In this document: positions 28,504 to 37,357 of the stretch, one piece after another | Position numbering within the stretch: position 1 is the first letter of the stretch | Layout of the letters: each line of letters starts with the position of its first letter | Assembly (NCBI RefSeq): GCF_000332645.1 | Contig: NZ_AMXN01000004.1 | Span: 248,001 to 312,000 of the forward strand | DNA length: 64,000 nucleotides | Origin: Bacillus inaquosorum KCTC 13429 | GTDB lineage: Bacteria > Bacillota > Bacilli > Bacillales > Bacillaceae | Direction of reading: 5' to 3' | Notes under the pieces: model-generated | The model's database searches: none | Told to the model about the DNA's origin: nothing | What the model saw: the letters and a program-made list of their open reading frames with translations, nothing else | Position numbers and translations under genes: made by a program

Positions 28504-29139
28504 CTATTGTTGCTCGCTTCCTTTTTTCTTTCTTGAAAAGGCAGCTTGAGCCTCCTGTATTTCACCCCTGATCTCCGACATCTCTTCATCAAGCCGGGAA
28601 GCCGCTTCAGAAGCACGCTGAAGCCTTAGTTTTACTTTTTCAGGAATGTTTCCGCTGTATTTATAATTTAATGAATGCTCAATGGTCGCCCAAAAATTCA
28701 TCGCCAGCGTACGGATCTGTATTTCTACGAGAACATGCTTTTCTCCGGACACCGTCTGTAAAGGATACAGCACGACAAGATGATATGATCGGTATCCGCT
28801 CTCTTTATGTTCCGCAATATAATCCCTCTGATCCACAACGGTGAAATCTTTTCTGGCAAACAGCATCTCTTTTACGATTTGGATGTCATCGACAAATTGG
28901 CACATGATTCTAAGGCCTGCGATATCCTGCATGGTTTCAATTTCATGCATCGGTATGCCTTTCCGCCTGGCTTTTTCGAGTATGCTCGCCACAGGCTTGA
29001 CGCGTCCTGTCACAAACTCAACCGGTGAATGGTCATCCTCGTATTCATAAAGCGTGCGGACTCCCTTGAGCTTCACTTTCAATTCTTCGACAGCCTGGCG
29101 GTACGGCACTAAAAAACGCTCCCATTGTTTGTCATCCAT
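28504..29139 (-). CDS. yjbM: Small alarmone synthetase YjbM (SasB/RelQ)
   Basis: 211 residues with only the RelA/SpoT synthetase domain: SPVEFVTGRVKPVASILEKA, DIAGLRIMCQFVDDI, and EIQIRTLAMNFWATIEHSLN with the catalytic E/H region. It makes (p)ppGpp from ATP and GTP/GDP without a hydrolase domain, as a tetramer. I use ATG 29139, with GGGGG about 7 nt away; an adjacent ATG at 29142 is possible. Confidence 0.92.
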   Translation of the reverse strand: MDDKQWERFLVPYRQAVEELKVKLKGVRTLYEYEDDHSPVEFVTGRVKPVASILEKARRKGIPMHEIETMQDIAGLRIMCQFVDDIQIVKEMLFARKDFTVVDQRDYIAEHKESGYRSYHLVVLYPLQTVSGEKHVLVEIQIRTLAMNFWATIEHSLNYKYSGNIPEKVKLRLQRASEAASRLDEEMSEIRGEIQEAQAAFSRKKKGSEQQ

Positions 29140-29167
29140 CATACATCCCCCAATTCCGAACCAGTTT

Positions 29168-29536
29168 CTATAAAAACACGCGTTTCACTTTTTCTTCCAT
29201 TTCTTCTCCGTAGTTCGCATTATCTTTAATATTTTCTAAGAGATACTCCAGCTCCTCATGCAGGCCTGCCAGTTCAATGGTTTCGTCGCCTGCCTCTAAA
29301 ACGACCGGAATTCTTTGTGCATGGGCCTGCTTCAGTTCCGGCCATACATGTTCCTTTATAATGACATATTCAAAAGAATCAGCTAATTCAAGTATGTATA
29401 CAAAAGCAAAGTGGTCAGAATCAACAAGCATTTGACCTGACGGCTTGCGTTCCGCTTCGTTTCCTTCTGTCTCACAGGCAAGGCGAAGCTGATCATCCGA
29501 TAATGTTGCGTTCAAAATTTCGATTCTGTTTTGCAT
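29168..29536 (-). CDS. yjbL: Small acidic protein YjbL, unknown function
   Basis: 122 residues, acidic and soluble. Hydrophobic strands (HFAFVYILELADSFEYVIIK) alternate with acidic helices (ELAGLHEELEYLLENIKDNA), which suggests a compact alpha/beta fold, probably a UPF0738-type protein. ATG 29536 has AAGGAG upstream. It lies 28 bp upstream of yjbM and is divergent from yjbK. The function is not known to me. Confidence 0.75.
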   Translation of the reverse strand: MQNRIEILNATLSDDQLRLACETEGNEAERKPSGQMLVDSDHFAFVYILELADSFEYVIIKEHVWPELKQAHAQRIPVVLEAGDETIELAGLHEELEYLLENIKDNANYGEEMEEKVKRVFL

Positions 29537-29659
29537 AATGCTCTCCTTTTTAAACAAAGTACAGATTCATTTTACCATATCAAGCTCGATATTGATAAAC
29601 CTAACATCTCAAGAGATAATAGTAAAAATAAGATTTTCAGGGCGGAAAGGAAGAGCAAC

Positions 29660-30232
29660 ATGAGCCAAGAAATTGAAATAGAATTTAAAAACATGCTGAC
29701 CAAACATGAATTTGAAAAATTAACAATGGCACTTCAGCTGACAGAAAAAGATTTTACAGATCAAAAGAATCACTACTTTGACACAGACAGCTTTGCGCTG
29801 AAACAAAAACACGCTGCGCTTCGAATTCGAAGAAAGAACGGTGAGTATATCCTGACGTTAAAAGAACCGGCAGAAGTGGGGCTGCTGGAAACGCACCAGC
29901 GGCTTTCAGAGGTATCAAATCTTGCCGGCTTTACAGTTCCCGAAGGCCCTGTGAAGGACCAGCTGCACAAGCTTCAGATCGATTCAGACGCCATTCAATA
30001 TTTTGGATCTTTAGCTACAAACCGCGCTGAAAAAGAAACAGAAAAAGGCTTAATAGTTTTAGACCACAGCCGATATTTAAATAAAGAGGACTATGAAATC
30101 GAATTTGAAGCGGCAGACTGGCATGAGGGCAAACAAGCCTTCGAGAAGCTGCTTCATCAATTCAGCATTCCTCAGCGCGAAACCAAAAATAAAATTCTGC
30201 GTTTTTATGAAGAAAAACGAAAGTCTATATAA
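29660..30232 (+). CDS. yjbK: CYTH-domain triphosphate tunnel enzyme YjbK
   Basis: 190 residues starting with the CYTH signature [11 protein letters not shown] (E-x-E-x-K), followed by [20 protein letters not shown] and [14 protein letters not shown], which line the tunnel with Arg, Lys and Glu. Such enzymes bind inorganic triphosphate or related compounds with a metal ion; the substrate here is unproven. ATG 29660 has GGAAAGGAAG upstream. The next gene, cwlQ, follows after 14 bp. Confidence 0.88.
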   Translation: MSQEIEIEFKNMLTKHEFEKLTMALQLTEKDFTDQKNHYFDTDSFALKQKHAALRIRRKNGEYILTLKEPAEVGLLETHQRLSEVSNLAGFTVPEGPVKDQLHKLQIDSDAIQYFGSLATNRAEKETEKGLIVLDHSRYLNKEDYEIEFEAADWHEGKQAFEKLLHQFSIPQRETKNKILRFYEEKRKSI

Positions 30233-30246
30233 GGTGGAATGACATC

Positions 30247-30984
30247 GTGAATGTAACGAATTGGGCAGCTTTACTTCAGCTTCAGGCTTTACAGTCCATA
30301 TCGAATGCAAGCAACACGGGCACTCAGAATGCGGAAAGCCCGCTCTCAAGCTTCAGCTCTATGCTCAGCCAATATACAAACGGCCTGACATCTCAGCAGC
30401 AACCAACAGCATCTGATGCATCGTCAAGCCCGCTCAGCCTGCTGAACAGCGCTTATTCTACAGCGCCGTCACTGCTTTCAGCTTATGGGCTTAACTCATA
30501 TACAAACAGCAATTCAGGTTATATCACAAAAGCGGCAGACAGCACCGAAACAGCTGCTATAGATTCAGCTTCTAACAAACAAGAAGCAAAACAGATCAGT
30601 TCAGGAGACTTCTCCATTGACAACGCGATAAAAAAAGCCGCTGATAAATATGGCGTCGATGAAAAACTAATCCGTGCCGTCATCAAGCAGGAATCAGGCT
30701 TTAATGCAAAAGCCGTTAGCGGAGCAGGTGCGATGGGCTTAATGCAGCTGATGCCGTCAACGGCAAGCTCACTTGGCGTTTCTAATCCGCTGGATCCGCA
30801 GCAAAATGTGGAGGGCGGAACGAAATATTTAAAACAAATGCTGGATAAATACGACGGCAATGTGTCTATGGCATTAGCGGCTTACAACGCCGGACCGGGA
30901 AATGTTGACCGATATGGAGGCATTCCTCCTTTCCAAGAAACACAAAACTATGTAAAAAAAATAACCTCAGCTTATTACGCGTAA
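30247..30984 (+). CDS. cwlQ: Lytic transglycosylase CwlQ
   Basis: 245 residues. The first ~125 are low-complexity Ser/Gln/Asn/Ala-rich ([20 protein letters not shown]) and the last ~115 form an SLT lytic-transglycosylase domain: [20 protein letters not shown] with the catalytic Glu, [15 protein letters not shown], and [19 protein letters not shown]. It cleaves the glycan strands of peptidoglycan. There is no classical signal peptide. GTG start with AAGGTGG upstream. Known as yjbJ in B. subtilis. Confidence 0.9.
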   Translation: MNVTNWAALLQLQALQSISNASNTGTQNAESPLSSFSSMLSQYTNGLTSQQQPTASDASSSPLSLLNSAYSTAPSLLSAYGLNSYTNSNSGYITKAADSTETAAIDSASNKQEAKQISSGDFSIDNAIKKAADKYGVDEKLIRAVIKQESGFNAKAVSGAGAMGLMQLMPSTASSLGVSNPLDPQQNVEGGTKYLKQMLDKYDGNVSMALAAYNAGPGNVDRYGGIPPFQETQNYVKKITSAYYA

Positions 30985-31014
30985 CCAGAGCGGCTCTTGC
31001 CCTCTGGTTTTTTT
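30985..31014 (+). terminator. Terminator of cwlQ
   Basis: ACCAGAG/CTCTGGT stem followed by T7. Confidence 0.8.
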
Positions 31015-31120
31015 GCGAAGTGAAATCTTACGCATTCCTGATTTTTATGTGATATGATATGAAATACAAACCCCGGCTGTCAGCCGAAACTTGTGATCAA
31101 ACGCATAAAAGGCAGTTTGT

Positions 31121-31149
31121 TTGTAGAAATGATGCCTTGTTGCTAAAAT
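31121..31149 (+). promoter_or_regulatory. SigA promoter of yjbI-yjbH
   Basis: TTGTAG (31121-31126) and TAAAAT (31144-31149), spacer 17 bp. The gap from 31015 to 31239 holds nothing else that I recognise apart from the inverted repeat at 31193. Confidence 0.5.
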
Positions 31150-31192
31150 AAATCATAGATGAAATGATGAAATACAGAAAATTACTTTTTGC

Positions 31193-31214
31193 AATAGGAT
31201 TTATGATTCCTATT
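31193..31214 (+). promoter_or_regulatory. Inverted repeat in the yjbI leader
   Basis: AATAGGA (31193-31199) and TCCTATT (31208-31214), 8-nt loop, about 10 nt before the yjbI ribosome site. It could be an operator or a leader hairpin. Confidence 0.3.
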
Positions 31215-31239
31215 AGCCATATTTAAAGGAGTAGTCAAC

Positions 31240-31638
31240 ATGGGACAATCGTTTAACGCACCTTATGAAGCGATTGGAGAGGAACTTCTATCGCAACTTG
31301 TTGATACTTTTTATGAGCGTGTCGCGTCTCATCCTTTGCTGAAGCCGATTTTTCCGAGCGATTTAACAGAAACCGCCAGGAAACAGAAGCAATTTCTGAC
31401 TCAGTATTTAGGCGGTCCTCCGCTTTATACGGAGGAACACGGCCACCCCATGCTCAGAGCAAGGCATCTTCCCTTTCCAATTACAAACGAGAGAGCTGAT
31501 GCGTGGCTCAGCTGTATGAACGACGCAATGGACCATGTAGGGCTGGAGGGCGATATTCGTGAGTTTTTGTTTGGCCGGCTGGAATTGACAGCAAGGCATA
31601 TGGTGAATCAAACGGAAGCGGAGGATCGATCATCTTGA
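31240..31638 (+). CDS. yjbI: Truncated haemoglobin YjbI
   Basis: 132 residues of the group II truncated-haemoglobin family. LKPIFPSDLTETARKQKQFL is the helix-E region, QYLGGPPLYTEEHGHPMLRA the loop and the proximal histidine in RARHLPFPI (about residue 76). Binds haem and oxygen. AAAGGAG before the ATG. Its last 4 bases overlap the start of yjbH, a conserved pairing in Bacillus that links the globin to the Spx control factor. Confidence 0.92.
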   Translation: MGQSFNAPYEAIGEELLSQLVDTFYERVASHPLLKPIFPSDLTETARKQKQFLTQYLGGPPLYTEEHGHPMLRARHLPFPITNERADAWLSCMNDAMDHVGLEGDIREFLFGRLELTARHMVNQTEAEDRSS

Positions 31639-32534
31639 CAAACTATCAGCATGAGCTATACTTCGCCCATTGCCACGGCCATCCAAAAAAACCGCTTGAA
31701 ATTTACATGTTTGTAGACCCTTTATGCCCTGAATGCTGGTCCTTAGAGCCCGTCATCAAAAAGCTGAAAATCAGATACGGACGCTTTTTCACCTTACGCC
31801 TCATAGCTTCCGCAAGCCTTACCGCGTTAAATAAGAAACGGAAAAAGCATCTTCTTGCAGAGGCATGGGAAAAGATCGCGAGCCGCTCCGGCATGTCGTG
31901 TGACGGCAATGTCTGGCTCGAGCAAGATCAGCCGCTTTCATCGCCTTATATGGCTGCTCTCGCTTTTAAAGCAGCCGAACTGCAAGGAAGAAAAGCAGGC
32001 ATGCAATTTCTCAGGAATATGCAGGAGAGCCTGTTTGTTTCAAAGAAAAATATTACGGATGAAAACGTGCTTTTGGAAATTGCGGAAAAAACGAGTCTTG
32101 ATCTTGAAGAATTCAAAAAAGATCTGCATTCTCAAAGCGCAGTCAAGGCGCTTCAATGCGACATGAAAATTGCCGCTGAAATGGATGTTTCCGTCAATCC
32201 GACGCTGACGTTTTTCAATACACAGCATGAGGACGAAGGACTTAAAGTACCCGGCAGCTATTCATATGATGTATATGAAGAAATCTTATTTGAGATGCTG
32301 GGCGACGAGCCGAAGCCGTCGGAAACACCGCCTCTGGAATGTTTTATTGAATATTTCCGCTTCGTTGCCTCGAAGGAAATTGCTCTTGTATACGACCTGA
32401 GCCTAGAAGAGGTAGAAAAAGAAATGAAAAAATTGGCGTTTGCTAAAAAGGTTGCCAAAGTGGAAGCCAAACATGGAATGTTTTGGAAGTCTCTCAGCAC
32501 TTATTCTGATGAATATCAATCATGTGAAAAATAG
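31635..32534 (+). CDS. spxH: ClpXP adaptor for Spx degradation, SpxH (YjbH)
   Basis: 299 residues of the DsbA-like thioredoxin fold with PLCPECWSLEPVIKKLK (C-x-x-C, about residues 31-34). A His/Cys-rich head (CHGH) binds zinc. It binds Spx (encoded at 38057) and brings it to ClpXP; disulfide stress inactivates it so that Spx builds up. The TTG start overlaps the stop of yjbI; upstream yjbI text supplies the ribosome site GGAAGCGGAGG. Confidence 0.92.
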   Translation: MTNYQHELYFAHCHGHPKKPLEIYMFVDPLCPECWSLEPVIKKLKIRYGRFFTLRLIASASLTALNKKRKKHLLAEAWEKIASRSGMSCDGNVWLEQDQPLSSPYMAALAFKAAELQGRKAGMQFLRNMQESLFVSKKNITDENVLLEIAEKTSLDLEEFKKDLHSQSAVKALQCDMKIAAEMDVSVNPTLTFFNTQHEDEGLKVPGSYSYDVYEEILFEMLGDEPKPSETPPLECFIEYFRFVASKEIALVYDLSLEEVEKEMKKLAFAKKVAKVEAKHGMFWKSLSTYSDEYQSCEK

Positions 32535-32535
32535 C

Positions 32536-32570
32536 CGCAGGCGTGTATATGCTTGAGGCTGTTTTTTTGC
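32536..32570 (+). terminator. Terminator of yjbH
   Basis: AGCC-CA-GC / GC-TG-GGCT stem with small bulges, followed by T7 (32562-32568). Confidence 0.6.
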
Positions 32571-32703
32571 GCCGATATCAAACATATGTTCTGTTCGTAA
32601 CACTAAAGAAACCGCGCCGGGATAAGCGCGGTTTCATATGTCTTAACGACAACAAAGGGGATGGGAGAAATTTTTCACGGTCAAACAAAGGGGTAATGTT
32701 TGT
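32571..32703. other. Intergenic stretch with a strong hairpin
   Basis: The gap between yjbH and yizD is about 313 bp. This part holds a perfect hairpin GAAACCGCGC/GCGCGGTTTC (32608-32635) flanked by ACATATG (32582-32588) and CATATGT (32635-32641), but no T run and no ORF of note. Confidence 0.4.
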
Positions 32704-32721
32704 TTGTGATCAATTTCACAT
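32704..32721 (+). promoter_or_regulatory. Fnr/Rex-like palindrome upstream of yizD
   Basis: TTGTGATCAATTTCACAT contains TGTGA-N6-TCACA, the core of CRP/Fnr-type sites, and also resembles the Rex consensus TTGTGAAA...TTTCACAA. It lies 27 bp upstream of a good SigA promoter. Regulator not established. Confidence 0.45.
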
Positions 32722-32748
32722 CCTTATGATAACAAAAGGTGTCGACTT

Positions 32749-32777
32749 TTGACAACCTATATGCTTAATGTTCATAT
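32749..32777 (+). promoter_or_regulatory. SigA promoter of yizD
   Basis: TTGACA (32749-32754), 17-bp spacer, TCATAT (32772-32777). Confidence 0.6.
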
Positions 32778-32847
32778 TTTTGTCACAAAACATAACGAAG
32801 TACATTCATTCATATCCTAATAAGGAAAAAGGACGAGGGGGACCGCC

Positions 32848-33015
32848 ATGATGTATACTGTGATTTCAATTGTGTGCATTGCCGTTTTTTTCTTTTTGAA
32901 TGTATTAGGCATGATGCATATGCTGCCGCTTTATATTACCTCTCCTCTGCTGTTTCTGTCTATTTTGTTTACCCTCTACCGCCTGAACCACCGGAAAACC
33001 TTTAAAGGGTTTTAA
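32848..33015 (+). CDS. yizD: Small membrane protein YizD
   Basis: 55 residues with two hydrophobic helices, VISIVCIAVFFFLNVLGMM and YITSPLLFLSILFTLYRL, and a short basic C-terminus (NHRKTFKGF). A two-helix hairpin with both ends probably cytosolic is likely. GAGGGGG lies 6 nt before the ATG and a terminator follows directly. Function unknown. Confidence 0.8.
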   Translation: MMYTVISIVCIAVFFFLNVLGMMHMLPLYITSPLLFLSILFTLYRLNHRKTFKGF

Positions 33016-33056
33016 AAAAAGCCTGTGCATCATTTCTGCACAGGCTTTCTTTTTTT
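33014..33056. terminator. Bidirectional terminator yizD / pepF
   Basis: AAAGCCTGTGCA/TGCACAGGCTTT stem with T and A tracts on both sides. Confidence 0.85.
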
Positions 33057-35067
33057 AAGACTGCTTGACTTTTATCAGCAGCTCTTCCATTTCATCCAGT
33101 TTTTCTTCAAACATTTTGCACGCAGCTTCGATCGGCTCTGGAGACGTCATATCAACGCCCGCTTTTTTCAAGACATCAATCGGGTATTGTGAGCTTCCCG
33201 CTTTCAGGAAGTCAATATAACGGTCAACCGCCGGCTTTCCTTCTTTCAAAATCTGGCTGCTTAATGCTTGGGCAGCACTGTACCCTGTCGCATACTGATA
33301 CACATAGTAATTGTAATAGAAGTGAGGAATCCGCGACCATTCAAGGCCGATTTCCTTATCAATGACCATGCCGTCTCCGAAATACTTTTTATTCAGATCG
33401 TAATAGACATTTGTCAGAAGCTCAGGTGTAAGCGGCTCCCCTTCTTGCGCCTTTGTATGGATCAGATGTTCAAATTCAGCAAACATCGTTTGTCTGAAAA
33501 CTGTTCCTCTGAAGCCTTCAAGCATATGGTTGAGAATATATAAACGCTGTTTTTCATCCTCTAAATTGTTCAGCAGGTATTCGCCAAGGAGCGCTTCGTT
33601 AGTCGTTGACGCAACTTCCGCGACAAAGATGCTGTAATTTCCGTATGGATATGGCTGGTGCTTTCTCGTATAGTAGCTGTGTACGGAATGTCCAAACTCA
33701 TGCACGAGCGTAAAGAGATTATTGACGTTATCATGCCAGTTCATCAAAATATACGGATTCGTGCCGTAAGATCCTGATGAATAAGCGCCATTGCGTTTGC
33801 CTTTATTTTCGTAAACGTCGACCCATCGGTTTTCCAGCCCTTCTTTTAAGATGGAGGCGTACTCTTCCCCTAAAGGTGCAAGACCTTTCAGCATGTAATC
33901 TTTGGCTTCATCGTACGTGACCTTCATCCCCGCATCCTTTACAAGCGGTGTATACAGATCATAGATATGCACTTCATCAAGTTCAAGCACTTTCTTTCTC
34001 AGCGCGATGTAGCGGTGCAGGAGCGGCAAATGCTTATTAATCGTTTTGACGAGGTTGTCGTATACTTCCTCAGGAATACTGTTGTTAGAAAGCGCAGCTT
34101 CACGCGCTGACTTGTATTTTTTCACTCTCGCATAGAAGTTGTCCTTTTTCACTGTGCCGCTTAGAGTAGTGGCCATTGTGTTTTTATATTGACCGTATGT
34201 TTTATATACTGCATCAAAGGCATTTTTGCGGACTTCACGGTTTTCACTTTCTAAGAAATTAATAAAGTTCCCGTGAGTGATCTGTTTTTCATTTCCCTCT
34301 TCATCTTTTATGGAAGGGAATGTAATTTCGGCATTATTTAACACGCTGAACGTATTGGAAGATGAACCCAGCACTTCAGAAGCTTCAGCAAGCAGTGCCT
34401 CTTCCTTCTCACTCAGCACGTGCGGGCGTTCTTTTGTAATCTCCTCAATCGCATGGGAGTACAGTTTCAGTTCTTCTTTTTCAAGAATAAACTGCTGCAG
34501 TTTGTCTTCTTCTATGGATAAAATTTCAGGAACCAAATAAGCTGTCGCGCTTGCGGCCTGTGTATACAGGTTTCCCGCCTTGTCATTCAGCCCCTGATAA
34601 AAGGAGTTCCCGGTATCTTGGTCAGAGCGCATATGCGCATATGTGTAAAGCCTGCCCAGCCGCTCCATCACTTTATCTTGATACGTAAGAGCCTCGTACA
34701 AATAATCGGCTGAATCTGCCAACTTTCCTTTATACTTAGATAAATTAGGAATTAATTCTTTTACAGCTTGAAATTCTTTATTCCAGGCCTCATCATTAGG
34801 AAAAATATCCTCAAGTCTCCATGTGTCTTCTGCCTTTACCTCACTTCTGTCAGGCAGTTGATTTGCTTTTTTTTCCTCAGCCATGGTGATCCCCCTCGTT
34901 TTCTTTGATTCAAGCCAATTGAAAAAACCGCTGTTTCTCAATAAACTTGTGTTGTGAATATCTTCCGGTTTTTCACTGCCTTTTGTCAAATCATATGCAG
35001 TAATGAAGAGAACGAATGCCAAAAAGGCAGTAAAAACACGAAAAACCTTTCCTTTTGTGCCTCTCAC
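33055..35067 (-). CDS. pepF: Oligoendopeptidase F homologue (M3 family)
   Basis: Zinc metallopeptidase with the M3 signature LVHEFGHSVHSYY (H-E-x-x-H) and, further on, the third ligand region EVASTTNEALLGEYLL. It cleaves medium-size peptides. The frame from GTG 35067 (670 residues) adds a 61-residue N-terminal piece with a hydrophobic stretch VFTAFLAFVLFITAYDL. An internal ATG at 34884 (609 residues, MAEEKKANQL) has its own good site GAGGGGG. Both forms may be made. Located just downstream of coiA in the competence-linked coiA operon. Known as yjbG in B. subtilis. Confidence 0.85.
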   Translation of the reverse strand: MRGTKGKVFRVFTAFLAFVLFITAYDLTKGSEKPEDIHNTSLLRNSGFFNWLESKKTRGITMAEEKKANQLPDRSEVKAEDTWRLEDIFPNDEAWNKEFQAVKELIPNLSKYKGKLADSADYLYEALTYQDKVMERLGRLYTYAHMRSDQDTGNSFYQGLNDKAGNLYTQAASATAYLVPEILSIEEDKLQQFILEKEELKLYSHAIEEITKERPHVLSEKEEALLAEASEVLGSSSNTFSVLNNAEITFPSIKDEEGNEKQITHGNFINFLESENREVRKNAFDAVYKTYGQYKNTMATTLSGTVKKDNFYARVKKYKSAREAALSNNSIPEEVYDNLVKTINKHLPLLHRYIALRKKVLELDEVHIYDLYTPLVKDAGMKVTYDEAKDYMLKGLAPLGEEYASILKEGLENRWVDVYENKGKRNGAYSSGSYGTNPYILMNWHDNVNNLFTLVHEFGHSVHSYYTRKHQPYPYGNYSIFVAEVASTTNEALLGEYLLNNLEDEKQRLYILNHMLEGFRGTVFRQTMFAEFEHLIHTKAQEGEPLTPELLTNVYYDLNKKYFGDGMVIDKEIGLEWSRIPHFYYNYYVYQYATGYSAAQALSSQILKEGKPAVDRYIDFLKAGSSQYPIDVLKKAGVDMTSPEPIEAACKMFEEKLDEMEELLIKVKQS

Positions 35068-35113
35068 AGCCAGCCCACCACCTTTGTCTTAGGGTGAGCC
35101 AAATGAGACAAAC

Positions 35114-36265
35114 TCATTCTATAAAACAGCTGCGGTCTCTTTCCATGAGATCCTGTATTGAGCGTATACCCTCTTTAGGCTGATTCAGCATATATATTTC
35201 TTTCTGAGTCTCCCTTAAAAATCCCTTCTTGCACAAAAAATCAATGTACTGTTTCACCGCTTCTGAAAGACAATCTTCGCTGCATTCGTATCTGAGCGAA
35301 ATGTTCTTTTTATAAATGTGCAGTTTGCACTGCTGTAAAACGGCGGAAAAGCGAATTGGCGCGCCTTTATATCCAAGATCCGTAATAAACAGATATAGAA
35401 ACCCCTGCCACACAAAAACCGGACTATGAAAAACAGCCCCTTTTATAACAGGAACAAACACTTCAGTCGGAAGAAAAGAAAGGGGCGTCTGCCGCTTTTC
35501 ATAAAACAGCAGCCTGAGGCGATTTGTTTCCTTGGAGATGAACCGGTGGGGTTTATGGCGAAAACGATGAATCGCTTTTGTCCAGCCGGAGTATTGAAAT
35601 GAGGGCATCGGTTCAGTGAAAAAAAGATCTTTTACACCTGCCCGATGGATAGGGATCGTTTGAACGGAGGAATAAGAATGGTTTGTGTAAAACGGGATGA
35701 TATGGCTGAGCCGGCGGAAAGAACGCGTTTCCGGGCAATAACAGATCAGTTCCCTGTACGGGCTCGCATTGATAAACTGCCAATGGAAAGCAGAAAGCTG
35801 ATAAAAGGATGGAGCAGTTCGTTTTAAGCGGCTGTTTCCCACAATCCACTGCGGGATGATTCCTTCTTGTTTGAAGCCCTCTGTCCGCTTTTGAAAGACA
35901 TCGGGAGCAAGATTGGCACATTGATACTCAACAGCAAGCATGTGTCTCTTGAACTTTGCCATGATGTCGGGTCTTTGATTGATTTTCTTGATATACGGTT
36001 CTAATAGTGGAGAAGCCTGTTGCGTTTTCAGCCATACATACAGCTGTCTTTTTCCTTCTAAGTGATAGGCGCTTTCCGGTTCTATGTATATCGAGCAGGA
36101 CTTGTTCTGTTTATGGGCGAAATGCGGCGCTTTTTGAAGTCCGAGCTTCACATCAAGCTCTCCCCCGCACGCCGGACAGAAGAATCGTCTCTGCTTTAAT
36201 TTCTGGCTTCGCTGAGCGCCTAGAAGGTGAACCATTTGGCCGTCTTCAGTCACAGCACTAAACAC
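35114..36265 (-). CDS. coiA: Competence protein CoiA
   Basis: 383 residues. An N-terminal zinc module, FFCPACGGELDVKLGLQKAP with HFAHKQNKSC (Cys30, Cys33, His48, His51, Cys57), is followed by a PD-(D/E)xK nuclease-like core with ESAYHLEGKRQLYVWL and DIMAKFKRHMLAVEYQCAN (catalytic D and E-x-Q). CoiA acts in transformation at the stage of recombination of incoming DNA. GTG start with AAGGAGAG upstream. In B. subtilis it belongs to the ComK regulon. Confidence 0.88.
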   Translation of the reverse strand: MFSAVTEDGQMVHLLGAQRSQKLKQRRFFCPACGGELDVKLGLQKAPHFAHKQNKSCSIYIEPESAYHLEGKRQLYVWLKTQQASPLLEPYIKKINQRPDIMAKFKRHMLAVEYQCANLAPDVFQKRTEGFKQEGIIPQWIVGNSRLKRTAPSFYQLSAFHWQFINASPYRELICYCPETRSFRRLSHIIPFYTNHSYSSVQTIPIHRAGVKDLFFTEPMPSFQYSGWTKAIHRFRHKPHRFISKETNRLRLLFYEKRQTPLSFLPTEVFVPVIKGAVFHSPVFVWQGFLYLFITDLGYKGAPIRFSAVLQQCKLHIYKKNISLRYECSEDCLSEAVKQYIDFLCKKGFLRETQKEIYMLNQPKEGIRSIQDLMERDRSCFIE

Positions 36266-36388
36266 TTGTCATCTCTCCTTTCCAGATGAGGTATACTTTC
36301 TGGAAAAGATGATCAACTCCTGTTGGCTATATTTTTCGCCTGGAAGTATGATTTTGATTTCAGTTCTCAAAAATGGCATTTCAGCGCA

Positions 36389-36423
36389 TAAAAAAAACCG
36401 ATTTCCGGAAAGAAATCGGCTTT
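36389..36423 (-). terminator. Terminator of mecA
   Basis: AAACCGATTTC/GAAATCGGCTTT stem with a T8 run on the minus strand. Confidence 0.85.
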
Positions 36424-36424
36424 G

Positions 36425-37081
36425 CTATGATGCAAAGTGTTTTTTTATCGTTTCTAGAGCATGCTCTGAAATAATCAGCTTGCCGTACTCTTCAAGACGG
36501 TGTATGCTGATTGAGGATTCATTTGCGTACTCCAACAGGATGCTTAGCTGATTTTCAACCTCTTCATCAGTCATATTGCAAAAATCTACATATAAATAAT
36601 ATCGGTTCTCAAACGAATATAAAGTCGTTTTGCTTCCGTTAACGTTCAATTTAGATAGAGAAATAACATCCTCAAAATCGCCAAACCGCAAGACAAATTG
36701 AAGCTTTTGCTCCTTTTCTTCCTGATTGACGGCTTGCTCTTCTTTCTGGAAATCATCCAGCAAGGCGTCAAGATCCTCAGATGCTGGTTCTTGCTTTTTA
36801 TCCTCAGGAATCGGCAGTTCGAGCTTTTGTCCGTCTTTGGAAAGCTGGGCTTTTGTGACGATGATTTCTAATCCTTTGTCCAGAGCCTGAACTTGGATCC
36901 AAAGAGGGCCTTCCACAGCGAATTCCTCTTCCTCATGAACTTCATCCATGACTTCCCAGAACAGTTCTTCACTGCGCTCACGGTTATACCAAATTTCTTC
37001 TCTGTCAAAACCGCGATCTTCAATATCTCCGTAAGACATATAAAATTTTACTGTATGCTCGTTAATTCTTTCAATTTCCAT
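36425..37081 (-). CDS. mecA: ClpC adaptor MecA
   Basis: 218 residues: an N-terminal substrate-binding domain (MEIERINEHTVKFYMSYGDI, then FWEVMDEVHEEEEFAVEGP), an acidic linker at about residues 90-125 (DALLDDFQKEEQAVNQEEKE) and a C-terminal ClpC-binding domain. It hands ComK and other proteins to ClpCP and so holds competence off in growing cells. AGGGAAGG before the ATG. The neighbours coiA, spx, spxH, comZ and med show how much of this window touches competence or proteolysis. Confidence 0.95.
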   Translation of the reverse strand: MEIERINEHTVKFYMSYGDIEDRGFDREEIWYNRERSEELFWEVMDEVHEEEEFAVEGPLWIQVQALDKGLEIIVTKAQLSKDGQKLELPIPEDKKQEPASEDLDALLDDFQKEEQAVNQEEKEQKLQFVLRFGDFEDVISLSKLNVNGSKTTLYSFENRYYLYVDFCNMTDEEVENQLSILLEYANESSISIHRLEEYGKLIISEHALETIKKHFAS

Positions 37082-37357
37082 TTGCCAACCTTCCCTTCTA
37101 TATAAGATGTTGAAGGGACATCTAAGCTCCCGATTAATTGTACTTTACTACACTTTACCCATTCCGTCCACATCTTAACCTTGAAGCAAGGCCAGTGTGA
37201 ATTCCTTTGTATTTCTATTTTATGATAAAACAGTCACAAAAGAAATAAAAATGCACCTTTGCCTAAAAAACGGCAGATCTGCGGCTGATATCATAAAATA
37301 CGACCTGTCTCATATAGTAGTAGTACAAGCGATGGAACGAAAGCGAGGTGCCGATTC

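Noticed and set aside
36309..36551. 80-codon frame upstream of coiA on the plus strand
   Set aside because: It overlaps the mecA terminator and the 3' end of mecA, with no ribosome site.
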